DNA from: Planctomycetaceae bacterium
GTDB lineage: Bacteria; Planctomycetota; Planctomycetia; Pirellulales; Pirellulaceae
Direction: 5' to 3'
DNA: 64,000 nt
Assembly: GCA_002709225.1 (NCBI GenBank)
Contig: PAQH01000010.1
Location: 35,636 to 99,635 of the forward strand
This document shows positions 25,323 through 34,562 of the stretch, piece after piece. Each line of letters opens with the position of its first letter. Positions within the stretch are counted from its first letter, which is position 1. Made by a program: the position numbers and the translations under genes. The notes under the pieces are model-generated. The model saw only the letters and a program-made list of their open reading frames with translations. It did no database searches and was not told the origin of the DNA.

Positions 25323-26747
25323 CTAGGGTCGCCCGGTAACCGCTGCGATCGGTGTTCCCAACGCGACGGAGTGCGGCCGTGACAGGCTGTCCCGAATCCG
25401 GGTTCGCGGATCAATGCCGAGTGCCTGGTAAATCGTCGCCGCCAAGTCCTCCGGCGTCACAGCATGGTGCACGGGAAAGGCGGCGGATGTATCCGAGGCA
25501 CCGTAAATCATCCCGCGTGGCACCGGACCACCCGCCAACAAAACGCTGTAGCAATGAGGCCAATGGTCACGACCTGCCCGATCCGCACCGGCGTTACTGG
25601 TAATCTGGCCCAACCTGGGAGTTCGACCAAACTCACCCATCACAACCAGTAGCGTCTCCTCCAGCAGGCCGCGTTGCTCGAGGTCCTCCAAGAGCGCAGA
25701 AAACGCGCGATCAAAATAGGGCAACAGCGAACGTTTGAGTAACGGAAAGTGCTGTCGATGCGTATCCCAGGACTGGTCATAACGTCGCCCGGTGCAGACC
25801 GTCACCAACCGTACCCCCGCTTCGATCAAACGGCGACTCAACAACAGGCTCTGGCCAAGATGGGGAAGACCGCCAAACTTACGCACACCGAGCGAACGAT
25901 CCAAGCGATCAGGCAAGCCATACCGCTCGCGGATCGCCAATGGTTCTCGAGCCACCTCAAAGGCACGCTGAGCCGCTGTCGTCTGCAATAAATCACTCGC
26001 CTGCTGGCGAAACTGCCCGATACGAGTTCCGGCGCGTCCATAACTGGCGCTCGTATTGAACTGGCCCAGCAACGCCCGCCGCCGTTGTAGCCTCGGCAAA
26101 CTCATGCCAACGGGCAATGCCAATCCGGGGACGCGATAATCCGCGACACTTGGGTCGCCCGCGACCAGTGGATCCCAGGCAGAACCGAGGAATCCCGCGC
26201 GTTCGCCAGGAATTTCGCTGCCGTTGTTGAACATCACTTCCGGGATATGGACAAACGGAGGCACCCGACGACGGGTTGCCCGTAAATGTGCCAGTACCGC
26301 GCCAAAGGGAGGAAAGTTCTCTGCCGAATCCGCGGTCACCAGCCTCCCCTCGCGCAAAGGCGAACGCCCAGACAAAGCGTAATAGGCACCTGCATTATGA
26401 TCGTTGATGCGATGGTGGACTGAACGGATCCAGGTCACCAGGTGCATCTGACGCGCGGTCAACGGCAAATGCTCGCAAATCTGCAACGCCGGGTTACTGG
26501 TGGCGATGGGCTGAAACTCGCCCCGTATTTCAGCGGGAGCCTGCGGCTTCATGTCCCACAGATCGATATGACTCGGACCACCCTCCAAGAAAAACAGGAT
26601 GCAGTTGCGGGCGTAGGGCTGTCGCTGCGTCGCCGAAGAGCGGGCCAGCAATTGTTCCAGTGACAAGCCACACCCAGCTGTCATCCCCGCCAATATGGCC
26701 CGACGTGAAACATCAACAGCGCTGTTTGCCCCGGCGATCATGTGCAT
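25323..26747 (-). CDS. DUF1501 secreted sulfatase-like protein
   Basis: 474 residues, second DUF1501 protein. The leader contains DVSRRAILAGMTAGCGLSL (twin-arginine-type). Core motifs: CILFFLEGGPSHIDLWDMKP, VTWIRSVHHRINDHNAGAYY, LVTVCTGRRYDQSWDTHRQH, LLVVMGEFGRTPRLG and AGRDHWPHCYSVLLAGG. It is diverged from the convergent neighbour at 23836, so this is not a recent local duplication. It lies 66 bases downstream of the aminotransferase gene on the same strand and may be co-transcribed with it. Confidence 0.93.
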   Translation of the reverse strand: MHMIAGANSAVDVSRRAILAGMTAGCGLSLEQLLARSSATQRQPYARNCILFFLEGGPSHIDLWDMKPQAPAEIRGEFQPIATSNPALQICEHLPLTARQMHLVTWIRSVHHRINDHNAGAYYALSGRSPLREGRLVTADSAENFPPFGAVLAHLRATRRRVPPFVHIPEVMFNNGSEIPGERAGFLGSAWDPLVAGDPSVADYRVPGLALPVGMSLPRLQRRRALLGQFNTSASYGRAGTRIGQFRQQASDLLQTTAAQRAFEVAREPLAIRERYGLPDRLDRSLGVRKFGGLPHLGQSLLLSRRLIEAGVRLVTVCTGRRYDQSWDTHRQHFPLLKRSLLPYFDRAFSALLEDLEQRGLLEETLLVVMGEFGRTPRLGQITSNAGADRAGRDHWPHCYSVLLAGGPVPRGMIYGASDTSAAFPVHHAVTPEDLAATIYQALGIDPRTRIRDSLSRPHSVALGTPIAAVTGRP

Positions 26748-26813
26748 ACCGTTCTCTTATTGGTCGGGCGCTACAACTGGCGTATGACGCCCGGACCCGT
26801 ACACGCGGGATTA

Positions 26814-28181
26814 TCATCCCAGTTCGTCACGAATCACTTGGACGGTATGCCGAAAAGCCGCCACGGTCTGTTCCAGATCTTCGTCGGTATGGACCGCGGA
26901 AGTGGGCCCCCCGGGCCAGCCAGGCAAGTCGACTCCCTGGCTAAGCATCCCAATCCGAATCATGCGACTTGCCTCCGAGCCTGCCGCCGCCTTGATCTTC
27001 TGGTAACAAAACTCGCCGGCCTCGATCTGAGCGGCCGTCACCGTCTCATGGTCGGGATTCGTAAAAATGTGAAACCCCGAGAAAGTGCCATAGATGCACC
27101 AGTCGAGGCCTTCCTCCTGGACAACGCCACGGAACGCTTCACGCAGCCTGGCCGCATAGGTATTGGCCCGCTCGCAGGCGTCCGTATCGCGTACCAGCGT
27201 CAATGCCGCAATCCCGGCGGCGGCCGACAGCGGGTTCGCATTGTATGTACCCTGGTGCGTAATCTTCTCGCGACCCGCCGCCGCGGAAGCATCATAATCT
27301 AACCAATCGAGAATCTCGCGCCGCCCGGCCACTGCGCCGCCGGGAAGTCCCCCCGCCAGGATCTTGGCCAGAGTCGTCAAATCGGGTTGCAGATGAAAAC
27401 GCCCCTGGGCCCCTCCGGGAGAACAACGAAAGCCCGTCACGACTTCGTCAAAGATCAGCAGAACCTCACGTTCCGCCGTCAACTCACGCAGGGCGTGCAG
27501 ATACGACTCGGCCAGCGGAATCTGCCCCCAACTGGCACCGGTTGGCTCCAGGATCACCGCCGCGATGTCGTCATACTGTTGCAGTATGTCACGCACCGCG
27601 TCCAGGTCACCAGGCGGACACAAGACCACGTTGCTGGCCAGGTCATCCAGCACCCCCGGAGTCGCCGTCCCGTCATGGTGGGAACCGACACCGAAGGCCA
27701 CATGATCGTGCCAGCCGTGGAAATGGGTCGCAAAACGGAGAATGCGCGGCTTGCCGGTAAATGCCCGCGCCAGCCGCAGTGCCAGCATCGTCGCTTCCGT
27801 TCCGCTGCTGGTAAAGCGGATCCGTTCCGCCGAGGGGAACAACTCCTGCACCAGCGCAGCCCAACGGAGTTCTAACTCGTGACTCGATCCATAATGCGTC
27901 CCTCGGGCCATCTGCCGCTGGACTGCATCCACCACCTGTGGGTGACCGTGTCCTAGCAACAAGGCACCGTGTCCGCCAAAGTAATCCACGTATTCGTTGC
28001 CATCGACATCCCATTTGCGGGAACCCTCAGCACGCTCCACGTAAATGGCATGGGGATCCAGATAGCGTCCATCGTGCGTCAGTCCACTGGGAAAACAGTG
28101 GGCTGCCCGCTCGGCAAGCTGTCTGGAGGTCGGCGTTCGCTCTAAGAAATCCGCATAGAGTTGAGATTCGGTGCGTAACAC
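26814..28181 (-). CDS. Class-III aminotransferase, glutamate-1-semialdehyde-mutase-like
   Basis: 455 residues, PLP-dependent fold-type I, subgroup III. N-terminal WDVDGNEYVDYFGGHGALLLG is the class pattern; FTSSGTEATMLALRLARAF binds the cofactor phosphate; FDEVVTGFR holds the PLP Asp; the Schiff-base Lys is in LAKILAGGLPGGAVAG. Overall it resembles HemL and related 2,1-aminomutases, but an HemL of this length with such N- and C-extensions is unusual, so a catabolic or biosynthetic transaminase is more likely. GTG start. An opposite-strand frame (26742-27302) is its shadow. Confidence 0.92.
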   Translation of the reverse strand: MLRTESQLYADFLERTPTSRQLAERAAHCFPSGLTHDGRYLDPHAIYVERAEGSRKWDVDGNEYVDYFGGHGALLLGHGHPQVVDAVQRQMARGTHYGSSHELELRWAALVQELFPSAERIRFTSSGTEATMLALRLARAFTGKPRILRFATHFHGWHDHVAFGVGSHHDGTATPGVLDDLASNVVLCPPGDLDAVRDILQQYDDIAAVILEPTGASWGQIPLAESYLHALRELTAEREVLLIFDEVVTGFRCSPGGAQGRFHLQPDLTTLAKILAGGLPGGAVAGRREILDWLDYDASAAAGREKITHQGTYNANPLSAAAGIAALTLVRDTDACERANTYAARLREAFRGVVQEEGLDWCIYGTFSGFHIFTNPDHETVTAAQIEAGEFCYQKIKAAAGSEASRMIRIGMLSQGVDLPGWPGGPTSAVHTDEDLEQTVAAFRHTVQVIRDELG

Positions 28182-28544
28182 GTTTGGCCTCGCTCATTTC
28201 CATCGTAATGCAAATCGCGCAACTGGACGTTGCACGCCGTTCAGGGCGCTTCAGTTTATCTTATTTCGGCTCGTTTGTGGCTGCCTCGGCTGCCAGCAAA
28301 CTCCCAGACAGGCCTCGACGGTACCCAACTACGCCGCGGCAAACCGGCTATACCCGGTGGTCACCCGGCTCTCCCAGAATGTTCAATTGGGAAAATTGCG
28401 AAAACTTCACCAAACAGTGAACGTTTGGCGGACATACTGGTCGTGAAGACCACGGAAACTCGATAAAAAAAGACGATTCACCTCGCCAGGTCTCCTACTG
28501 CGGCGCTTCGCGTTCGCAGTTTGGTCCCAGGATGCGCGCCGCAG
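28182..28544. other. Non-coding stretch upstream of a decayed efflux locus
   Basis: About 360 bases between the aminotransferase start and the first recognisable RND residues. No intact gene, promoter or hairpin stands out; frames on both strands are broken. An A-run near 28464-28471 is the only local oddity. Some of this may be further eroded efflux-operon sequence. Confidence 0.4.
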
Positions 28545-29010
28545 CTGATTCGCAGTGCTTTGGCCAACCCATATCTGGTCATTGTGACCGCACTGGCCAC
28601 TCTGGTGTTGGGCGGCTTCTCGTACACCCCGCATTCCGGCTGACTTACTGTCGATGTTTGAAACTTCGGCAGTGCGGATTGTCACTTTCTACCCCGGCAT
28701 GCCTCCCGAGGTGATGAAAAAGGACATCATCAGCCGGCTGCAGCGCTGGACCGGGTAATCAGTTGGAATCGAACACCAGGCGGCGAAAGCGATACAAGGG
28801 GTCTACATCGTCAAGGATTTCTTTCGCGAAGGTGTCTCGATCGACACCGCCATGTCGCAGGTGACCAGCTACGCGATGAGCGACATGTTCTACCTGCCAC
28901 CCGGGACGATTCCACCGATGGTGATGCCATTCGATCCCACTGCCAGTGTACCGCTTTGCCTGGTCCTGGTTTCCAACCCGACACTGAACGAATCCGGACT
29001 GTATGCCATC

Positions 29011-29046
29011 GCGTAGTACAACGCGTAGTACAACGCGTAGTACAAA
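29011..29046. repeat. Tandem triplication, 12 bp x 3, adding stop codons
   Basis: GCGTAGTACAAC occurs three times (last base differs). In the residual RND frame each copy carries an in-frame TAG. Confidence 0.95.
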
Positions 29047-29055
29047 CTGCGCAAC

Positions 29056-29081
29056 AATATTGCAATCGAATATTGCAATCG
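29056..29081. repeat. Tandem duplication, 13 bp x 2
   Basis: AATATTGCAATCG is exactly doubled inside the RND remnant; a 13-base unit breaks the frame. Confidence 0.95.
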
Positions 29082-29372
29082 ATTCAAGGCCTTATCGCAC
29101 TCGCAGTCTACGGTGGCAAATTACGCCGTAGTCTGGCCTACGTGGATCGCGAAAAGTTGGAATCCCATGGCATGAGCCTGATGGACGTGCAACGGGCCCT
29201 GATGGAACAAAACGTGCTGATCCCCGCCGGCAGTATCAAGGTGGGACAACAAGAATTACAGTCTTCACCAACGCCAATGTGGACAAAGTCGAACAACTCA
29301 ACGACTGCCCCATCAAGGTCGATAAGGGGGAAACAGTGCTGATGCGACAGGTCGGCGAAGTTCGCAGCGCTG

Positions 29373-29406
29373 CGCAGATCCAAACGAACCGCAGATCCAA
29401 ACGAAC
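29373..29406. repeat. Tandem duplication, 17 bp x 2
   Basis: CGCAGATCCAAACGAAC is exactly doubled inside the RND remnant; the unit breaks the frame. Confidence 0.95.
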
Positions 29407-29410
29407 ATTG

Positions 29411-29436
29411 TCCGGATCCACAGTCCGGATCCACAG
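29411..29436. repeat. Tandem duplication, 13 bp x ~2.5
   Basis: TCCGGATCCACAG occurs twice followed by a partial third copy (TCCGGA). This one also shifts the frame of the RND remnant. Confidence 0.95.
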
Positions 29437-29841
29437 TCCGGACCAACAAGACGCGGATGGCCTACATCCCGATTTACTGCCAGCCTGGGTCCAATACGAT
29501 CGAGATCGTACGACAAATCACCAGGCAACGGGAAACCATTGAAGTCAAATTGAAGGTCGAAGGGCGCGAAGACCACAAGATGTCAACGCTGGTATTGAAC
29601 GTCGCCATGGACCAGTCAATCCGTGTCGAAACGGGGCTCAATTCGCTACAGACCGCGGCGTTGCTGGACGCCGCCCTGGTGGGGCTCGTCGTGTTCGTAT
29701 TCTTGCGCAGCCTGCGCAATACGATGATCGTGGTCATCGCTATTCCACTGGCAGTTCTGGCCGCCATTTTCGGCATGTTCTTTACGGGCGACACGATCAA
29801 CGCCATGACGCTGGGCGGACTGAACATCCGATCGCATCCGC

Positions 29842-30180
29842 GCGCAAATTGTCACCACGTTTGAAGATGTCCACCGTTTCGCCCAGCAAATCGAATCAAA
29901 TCGGCAACAGATACTGGCCGTTCGCGACAGCTACGACCGGAACTTGAAACGGGTGCGGCAGAGTCGTGGGTTGCCGATCGAACAACTGCAGGCGACGCGG
30001 GCTCAGGCCGCCGCGCTCGTCGCCCACACGCTGGCGATCTGCCAGTACAATTGGGCCCAATTTCGCTTGCTACACGCGATCGGCACGACGCCGACGGTCG
30101 AGGCCGAGGCCGCGGTCAACGTCACACCGGAGGAAGTGCTAGAAGAGGAAGCTGGAAATCCTGCCGGACCGGGTTCTTGA
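29842..30180 (+). pseudogene. 3' remnant of a TolC-type outer-membrane factor
   Basis: An open frame ending at TGA 30178-30180 encodes the last ~112 residues of an outer-membrane efflux protein: AQIVTTFEDVHRFAQQIESN, a long coiled coil, then LPIEQLQATRAQAAALVAHT and YNWAQFRLLHAIGTTPTVEA, the usual C-terminal hairpin helix of planctomycete TolC-like proteins. Everything before it is missing: it joins the RND remnant across about 20 unassignable bases. No start codon or ribosome-binding site would yield a whole protein. Taken with the RND piece, this implies one deletion that removed the pump's second half, probably an adaptor gene, and most of this gene. Confidence 0.8.
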
Positions 30181-30352
30181 GCCAGTCCCCTTGCTGGACG
30201 GCGGGTCAAATGCCCCACGACAGGTTGCTCAAGGCAGGGGACCACGCCATCTCATGACGCATCCCTGATACATACGAGCAGTCGCTCTCGAATCGCCATG
30301 ACTGACACCGGTCCTCGCATTCCCCGCGGACGTCTGTTTTAATAGCAGACCC

Positions 30353-30371
30353 GCAGCCGAATCGCGGCTGC
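30353..30371 (+). promoter_or_regulatory. Stem-loop just upstream of the Nramp-like gene
   Basis: GCAGCCG (30353-30359) pairs perfectly with CGGCTGC (30365-30371) over a five-base loop, 22 bases before the ATG. It could modulate translation or be a leftover terminator of the decayed operon; there is no U-tract. Confidence 0.3.
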
Positions 30372-30393
30372 TTCGCTTCTGTTGAGAACTGCC

Positions 30394-32094
30394 ATGGCTA
30401 CTGACACCTCTAAAATCGAAGCCGATCGCGCCGCGATTCTCGCCGCCCGCAGTGCCGGCACGGGTAATACACTCGCCACTTACACACGCCTGTCTGGCCC
30501 CGGCTGGCTGCAGGGCGCGATCACGCTGGGGGGCGGTTCGCTCGGTGGCAGCCTCTACCTGGGAGTTATCGGCGGCTACGAGTTAATGTGGCTGCAGCCG
30601 CTGATGATGATCCTTGGCATCGTCATGCTCAGCGTGATTGGCTACGTCACACTCTCCACGGGGGAACGCCCCTTCCACGCAATCAATCGGCATATCAACC
30701 CCGTGCTCGGCTGGGGCTGGGCTATTGCCACTCTGATGGCAAATATGGTCTGGGCAATGCCTCAATTTGCCCTCGGAACCGCAGCCATGCAACAAAACCT
30801 CGGCCTCTTCCCGGGTGACCGTGGAGCCGCGATCTGCTCCACGATACTGCTGCTCACCGCCGCAGTCATCGTCTGGTTCTATGACAGTGGTGGGCGTGGC
30901 ATCAAGATTTTTGACGCGATTCTCAAGATCATGGTGGGCGTTGTGGTGCTCAGTTTCTTCGGTGTGGTCGTCGCGATGTCGGTTGAGGGTGACGGGCTGC
31001 CCTGGGACCGCATTCTGGCTGGATTTATCCCCGACTTGACGCTCCTAAACCGGATCGCCGCTGGGTTTACTCCGTTTCTAGAAAAGACAAGCAACGCCGC
31101 CTACTGGACCGACCAGATCCTCAGTAGCCAGCGCAACAAAATGGTCACGGCCGCAGCCACGGCCGTCGGCATCAACATGACCTTCCTGCTTCCCTATTCG
31201 ATGCTCAAACGCGGGTGGGATCGGGACTTTCGCGGCCTGGCCGTGTTCGACCTATCGATCGGCCTGTTCATCCCGTTTATGCTGGCAACCAGCTGTGTAG
31301 TGATCGCGTCCGCGACCCAGTTCCACGGGCAGTATGACGCCGGGCTGTTGAACGAAGGACCGCGCACCGCAGCCACCGAAAAACTGGCCGGCAGCTACGA
31401 GGGAGCTCTGCAAGCACTCCTCGAGCACAGCGGATCTGAAGTTGTGCTCAAGGACCTTGAAGAAGGTAGCGCACGCGCAGCTGCCATCGAGCAAATCGAT
31501 AAAGCCGACCGTCAGCTGGCCGCCATGCTGGTCAGCCGCGATGCCAATGCGCTGGCCTTGTCGCTGGAGGGCCTCACTGGGAAAACAGTCGCCCAGTACG
31601 TGTTTGGAATCGGCGTACTGGGAATGGCCATTTCCACGATCATCATCCTGATGTTGATCAACGGATTCACGATTTGCGAAATCTGCAATCAACCCTCGCA
31701 AGGATTCCTCTACCGTTTCGGTTCGCTGCTGCCAGGACTGACCGGAGGTATTGGCGCACTAACGCTCTGGAGCAGCCGGGCCAAATTCTATGTGGTCGAG
31801 CCCACCAGCATTTTCGGCATGGTCCTGCTGCCGATCGCCTATGGCACGTTTTTCCTGATGATCAACAGCAAGAGCCTGCTGGGCGAACACCTTCCCCAGG
31901 GTGGCAAACGCATCGCCGTCAATGCCGTCATGCTCGTCGCGCTAATCGCCGCCACGATTGGTGCGGGCTGGTCGATCTGGAGCAAATTACAATGGATCGG
32001 CGTCGGTGTGATCGTCACCTTTCTGGCCCTGGCTGGTGTCGTCCACTTGGTGCGCGGCAATCAACCCGCGCCACCCATGGCGAACGAGCCCTGA
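30394..32094 (+). CDS. Nramp-like membrane transporter with divergent metal-site motifs
   Basis: 566 residues with 11-12 membrane segments in an Nramp/LeuT-like order. The start at MATDTSKIEADR (30394) is preferred over a TTG four codons upstream. The first helix reads LSGPGWLQGAITLGGGSLGG where classical Nramp has the metal-binding DPGN, and the helix-6 region reads FLLPYSMLKRGW where Nramp has MPH. So the Asp/Asn/Met ligands are not conserved, and Mn/Fe transport should not be assumed. A soluble insertion of about 90 residues (roughly 313-400, rich in Ala/Glu) separates two membrane segments. Annotated members in planctomycetes are called 'divalent metal transporter' by similarity only. Confidence 0.8.
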   Translation: MATDTSKIEADRAAILAARSAGTGNTLATYTRLSGPGWLQGAITLGGGSLGGSLYLGVIGGYELMWLQPLMMILGIVMLSVIGYVTLSTGERPFHAINRHINPVLGWGWAIATLMANMVWAMPQFALGTAAMQQNLGLFPGDRGAAICSTILLLTAAVIVWFYDSGGRGIKIFDAILKIMVGVVVLSFFGVVVAMSVEGDGLPWDRILAGFIPDLTLLNRIAAGFTPFLEKTSNAAYWTDQILSSQRNKMVTAAATAVGINMTFLLPYSMLKRGWDRDFRGLAVFDLSIGLFIPFMLATSCVVIASATQFHGQYDAGLLNEGPRTAATEKLAGSYEGALQALLEHSGSEVVLKDLEEGSARAAAIEQIDKADRQLAAMLVSRDANALALSLEGLTGKTVAQYVFGIGVLGMAISTIIILMLINGFTICEICNQPSQGFLYRFGSLLPGLTGGIGALTLWSSRAKFYVVEPTSIFGMVLLPIAYGTFFLMINSKSLLGEHLPQGGKRIAVNAVMLVALIAATIGAGWSIWSKLQWIGVGVIVTFLALAGVVHLVRGNQPAPPMANEP

Positions 32095-32147
32095 TCGGCC
32101 AATGAAACCGTCAGCCTCTGGCTACAAAACCACGGTGCGGACAACAA

Positions 32148-33029
32148 TCAGCAGTCTGTAACATCGTGACGCTGGCCCCAGGGGATCGACATTGTCGGAT
32201 CGTTCCTCTGGTGGCGCCGCCGGACGTCGACCGGTCGCTGCTGGAAAAAGTCCACAATCCCGCTGAGGTGTTTGACCGCCTCAACGTAGACTTGCTCACC
32301 TTTCTCGCGCGTAGCCAGCTCCGGTTGCCCCATCACACCCTGTGGGGAATAGGTGCTGGTCCAGGAGACCAGCGCCGCCGGCCCCTTGCCCAGCAAATCG
32401 GTCCAGATATAGGGGTTGCCGTCGTTGAGTGTGGAAATGTGGTCGTGGATCTTATCCTTACGAACCCCTTCTTCCTCCAGATAGAGGTAGAGCGACGTCT
32501 CCAGTTCACAAGCGTGGGAAATACCTCCTGGAAACTTGCTCTGGCGCCAGTTCGGCAGGAAATCGGGATCGACCGAGAGCAGTTGCCACCAGGCGACCAG
32601 CAGGCACTCGGCATCCGTCTCCAGATTGGTGCGACGCGCCGCCAAATCGAGGTTGGGCATGTTCGACCCGTGCCCATTCAGCAAAATGATCTTTTTGAAC
32701 CCGTGGTAGGCCAGTGAACGCGTCACATCGAGCACCTGCTCGATGAACGTCTTATAGTTCGTGTTAATGGTCCCCGGAAAATCCATCACATGCCCGGTGT
32801 AGCCGTAACTTAGCGTAGGCAGCACCAGTACTTGATCCGGGTGGTTTTCTCCAACGCCGCGGGCGATACCACCGGGACAGACCAGATCGACATCCAACGG
32901 CAAGTGTTCGCCATGTTGTTCCACAGCGCCACAGGGAATAATGCAAACCTGGTTGGCCTCGATAGCGTCATTGATCTCAGGCCAGGTCAGTTTGTGATAA
33001 CGGTACTCGGTGTCCGCTCGGCTGGTCAT
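32148..33029 (-). CDS. Creatininase-family amidohydrolase
   Basis: 293 residues from ATG 33029, with AAGGAGATATGT upstream as a strong ribosome-binding site. Family motifs are all present: PCGAVEQHGEHLPLDVD (metal-binding Glu/His/Asp), LLNGHGSNMPN and HACELETS. These bind two divalent metals and hydrolyse cyclic or N-formyl amides; members include creatinine amidohydrolase and MftE/FAPy-type hydrolases, so the substrate is uncertain. Divergent from the Gfo/Idh/MocA gene and convergent with the Nramp-like gene. Confidence 0.92.
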   Translation of the reverse strand: MTSRADTEYRYHKLTWPEINDAIEANQVCIIPCGAVEQHGEHLPLDVDLVCPGGIARGVGENHPDQVLVLPTLSYGYTGHVMDFPGTINTNYKTFIEQVLDVTRSLAYHGFKKIILLNGHGSNMPNLDLAARRTNLETDAECLLVAWWQLLSVDPDFLPNWRQSKFPGGISHACELETSLYLYLEEEGVRKDKIHDHISTLNDGNPYIWTDLLGKGPAALVSWTSTYSPQGVMGQPELATREKGEQVYVEAVKHLSGIVDFFQQRPVDVRRRHQRNDPTMSIPWGQRHDVTDC

Positions 33030-33238
33030 ACATATCTCCTTGATGGATAATAAAAGCGTGTGTGGACTCTGGCTGATGCCAGGCAACCGGGATTGTCGAG
33101 CATCGGTCGAGGTACCACCAGCAGGGCAGGGGACTCACGCGGAAACGCCAGCTGGCATTTCCACAATTCTCTGTCGCAGCACAACAATCGTTTCACCTGG
33201 TCCCAACCGGCCCCCTCCGAACTTCCAGGAGCCCTCGC

Positions 33239-34531
33239 ATGTCCGCCACACTCGACCGTCGCAACTTCCTCCAACAGGGTGCCGTGAGTGGAGCCTGTGC
33301 CGGCCTGGCGGTCTCCGCTGGCCGCGCAGCTGCCCAAACGGACACCAACAGCAAAGTCGTGCTGGGCGTCATGGGACTGAGCCGCGGCCGCTCGCTAGCC
33401 GTCAATTTTGCCCGGCGACCGGGAGTCGAAATCAAATATGTCTGTGACGTCGACTCGAACCGCGCCGGTGCCGCCGCCGAGCTCGTCCGTGGTGCGGTGC
33501 AAAAAAAGCCGCAAGCCATCACCGACTTCCGCAACATCCTGGACGACAAAGCGGTTGACGGGCTGGTCTGCGCCGCACCCAACCACTGGCATGCGCCGGC
33601 CACAATTCTGGCCTGTGCGGCTGGTAAACACGTCTATGTCGAAAAACCGTGTAGCCACAATCCCCAGGAAGGCGAGTGGATGATTCAGGCCGCCCGCAAA
33701 CACCGCCGGGCCGTCCAGGTTGGCACCCAGCGCCGCAGCGGGCCATCTGCGATCGAAGCGATACAAAAGCTCCACGGGGGAATCATTGGACGTGTTTACC
33801 TTTCCCGGGCCTGGTACAACAGCGCCCGCGGGTCGATCGGCAATGGTCAGCCTGCCGATGTCCCTAGCCAACTCGATTACGAACTCTGGCAAGGCCCCGC
33901 GCCACGCACGCCCTATCGTAGCAATGTAGTGCACTACAACTGGCACTGGCGGTGGCACTGGGGAAACGGAGAGCTGGGAAATAACGGTGTTCACACCCTC
34001 GATCTTTGTCGCTGGGGGCTGAATGTCGACTTCCCGACTCAGGTTAACTCCAGTGGCGGCCGCTACCATTTCCGCGGCGACGACCAGGAAACACCGGACA
34101 CCCACGCGGTGGCTTTCACCTTTCCGGACGATCGCCAGATCACTTGGGAAGGGCTCAGCTGCAACCGGCACGGCGGTGGCTTCATCACTTTTTATGGCGA
34201 CGGAGGCACGCTCGAACTCGATAGCAACGGGGGCTACCGCGTCTTCAACCTGGGTGACAAACTAGTGGAAGAACAATCGAGCACTCGCCGTGGTGACACT
34301 GAGCACATGGACAATTTTCTGGCGGCAATTCGCAATGAGAAGCCTCTGGCGCTCAACACCGAAATCGCCGAGGGCCACAAGAGCACGCTCCTCTGTCACC
34401 TGGGTAACATCTCGCAGCGTGTCGGGCGGACACTTGATTGCGACAGCGCCAACGGACATATCCAGAACGACGAGGAGGCCATGAGCTTATGGCAACGCGA
34501 TTACGCGCCTGGCTGGGTTCCCCAGGTGTAG
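33239..34531 (+). CDS. Gfo/Idh/MocA-family oxidoreductase with Tat leader
   Basis: 430 residues. The leader DRRNFLQQGAVSGACAGLAV is a twin-arginine signal, so the enzyme is exported folded with its cofactor, as is common for planctomycete members. NAD(P)-binding fold: VVLGVMGLSRGRSLAVNFAR, then CAAPNHWHAPATILACAAGK and the hallmark EKPCSHNPQEG with the catalytic Lys. C-terminal substrate domain has WHWRWHWGNGELGNNGVHTLD. Probably acts on a sugar or sugar acid in the periplasm. AGGAG lies seven bases before the ATG. Confidence 0.94.
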   Translation: MSATLDRRNFLQQGAVSGACAGLAVSAGRAAAQTDTNSKVVLGVMGLSRGRSLAVNFARRPGVEIKYVCDVDSNRAGAAAELVRGAVQKKPQAITDFRNILDDKAVDGLVCAAPNHWHAPATILACAAGKHVYVEKPCSHNPQEGEWMIQAARKHRRAVQVGTQRRSGPSAIEAIQKLHGGIIGRVYLSRAWYNSARGSIGNGQPADVPSQLDYELWQGPAPRTPYRSNVVHYNWHWRWHWGNGELGNNGVHTLDLCRWGLNVDFPTQVNSSGGRYHFRGDDQETPDTHAVAFTFPDDRQITWEGLSCNRHGGGFITFYGDGGTLELDSNGGYRVFNLGDKLVEEQSSTRRGDTEHMDNFLAAIRNEKPLALNTEIAEGHKSTLLCHLGNISQRVGRTLDCDSANGHIQNDEEAMSLWQRDYAPGWVPQV

Positions 34532-34562
34532 CGCTCCAAAACGCGGCGAGAACGCGTGTTAC

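Larger units (their letters stand above)
28545..29822 (+). pseudogene. Decayed RND efflux transporter, N-terminal half only
   Basis: Pieces of an AcrB/HAE1-type inner-membrane pump read in order but in shifting frames: LIRSALANPYLVIVTALATL (first membrane helix, then a stop), FYPGMPPEVMKKDI, SRLQRWTG (stop), VYIVKDFFREGVSID, AMSQVTSYAMSDMFYLPPGT, MVMPFDPTASVPLCLVLVSN, then three in-frame TAG codons in a 12-bp repeat, AVYGGKLRRSLAYVDREKLE, MDVQRALMEQNVLIPAG, frameshift, DKVEQLNDCPIKV, frameshift, MAYIPIYCQPGSNTIEIV, and LVGLVVFVFLRSLRNTMIVV to NAMTLGG. At least three stops and two or three frameshifts. Homology stops abruptly at about 29822; the second half is gone. Not functional. Confidence 0.9.

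Noticed and set aside
26742..27302. Plus-strand 186-codon frame
   Set aside because: It lies on the opposite strand of the aminotransferase gene and has no protein character; a shadow frame.
29011..29046. 12-bp triplication as a phase-variation switch
   Set aside because: The surrounding gene has other stops, frameshifts and a large deletion, so switching the repeat would not restore a protein.
28407..29449. Minus-strand frames over the RND remnant
   Set aside because: They lie across clear plus-strand RND similarity and have no family match.
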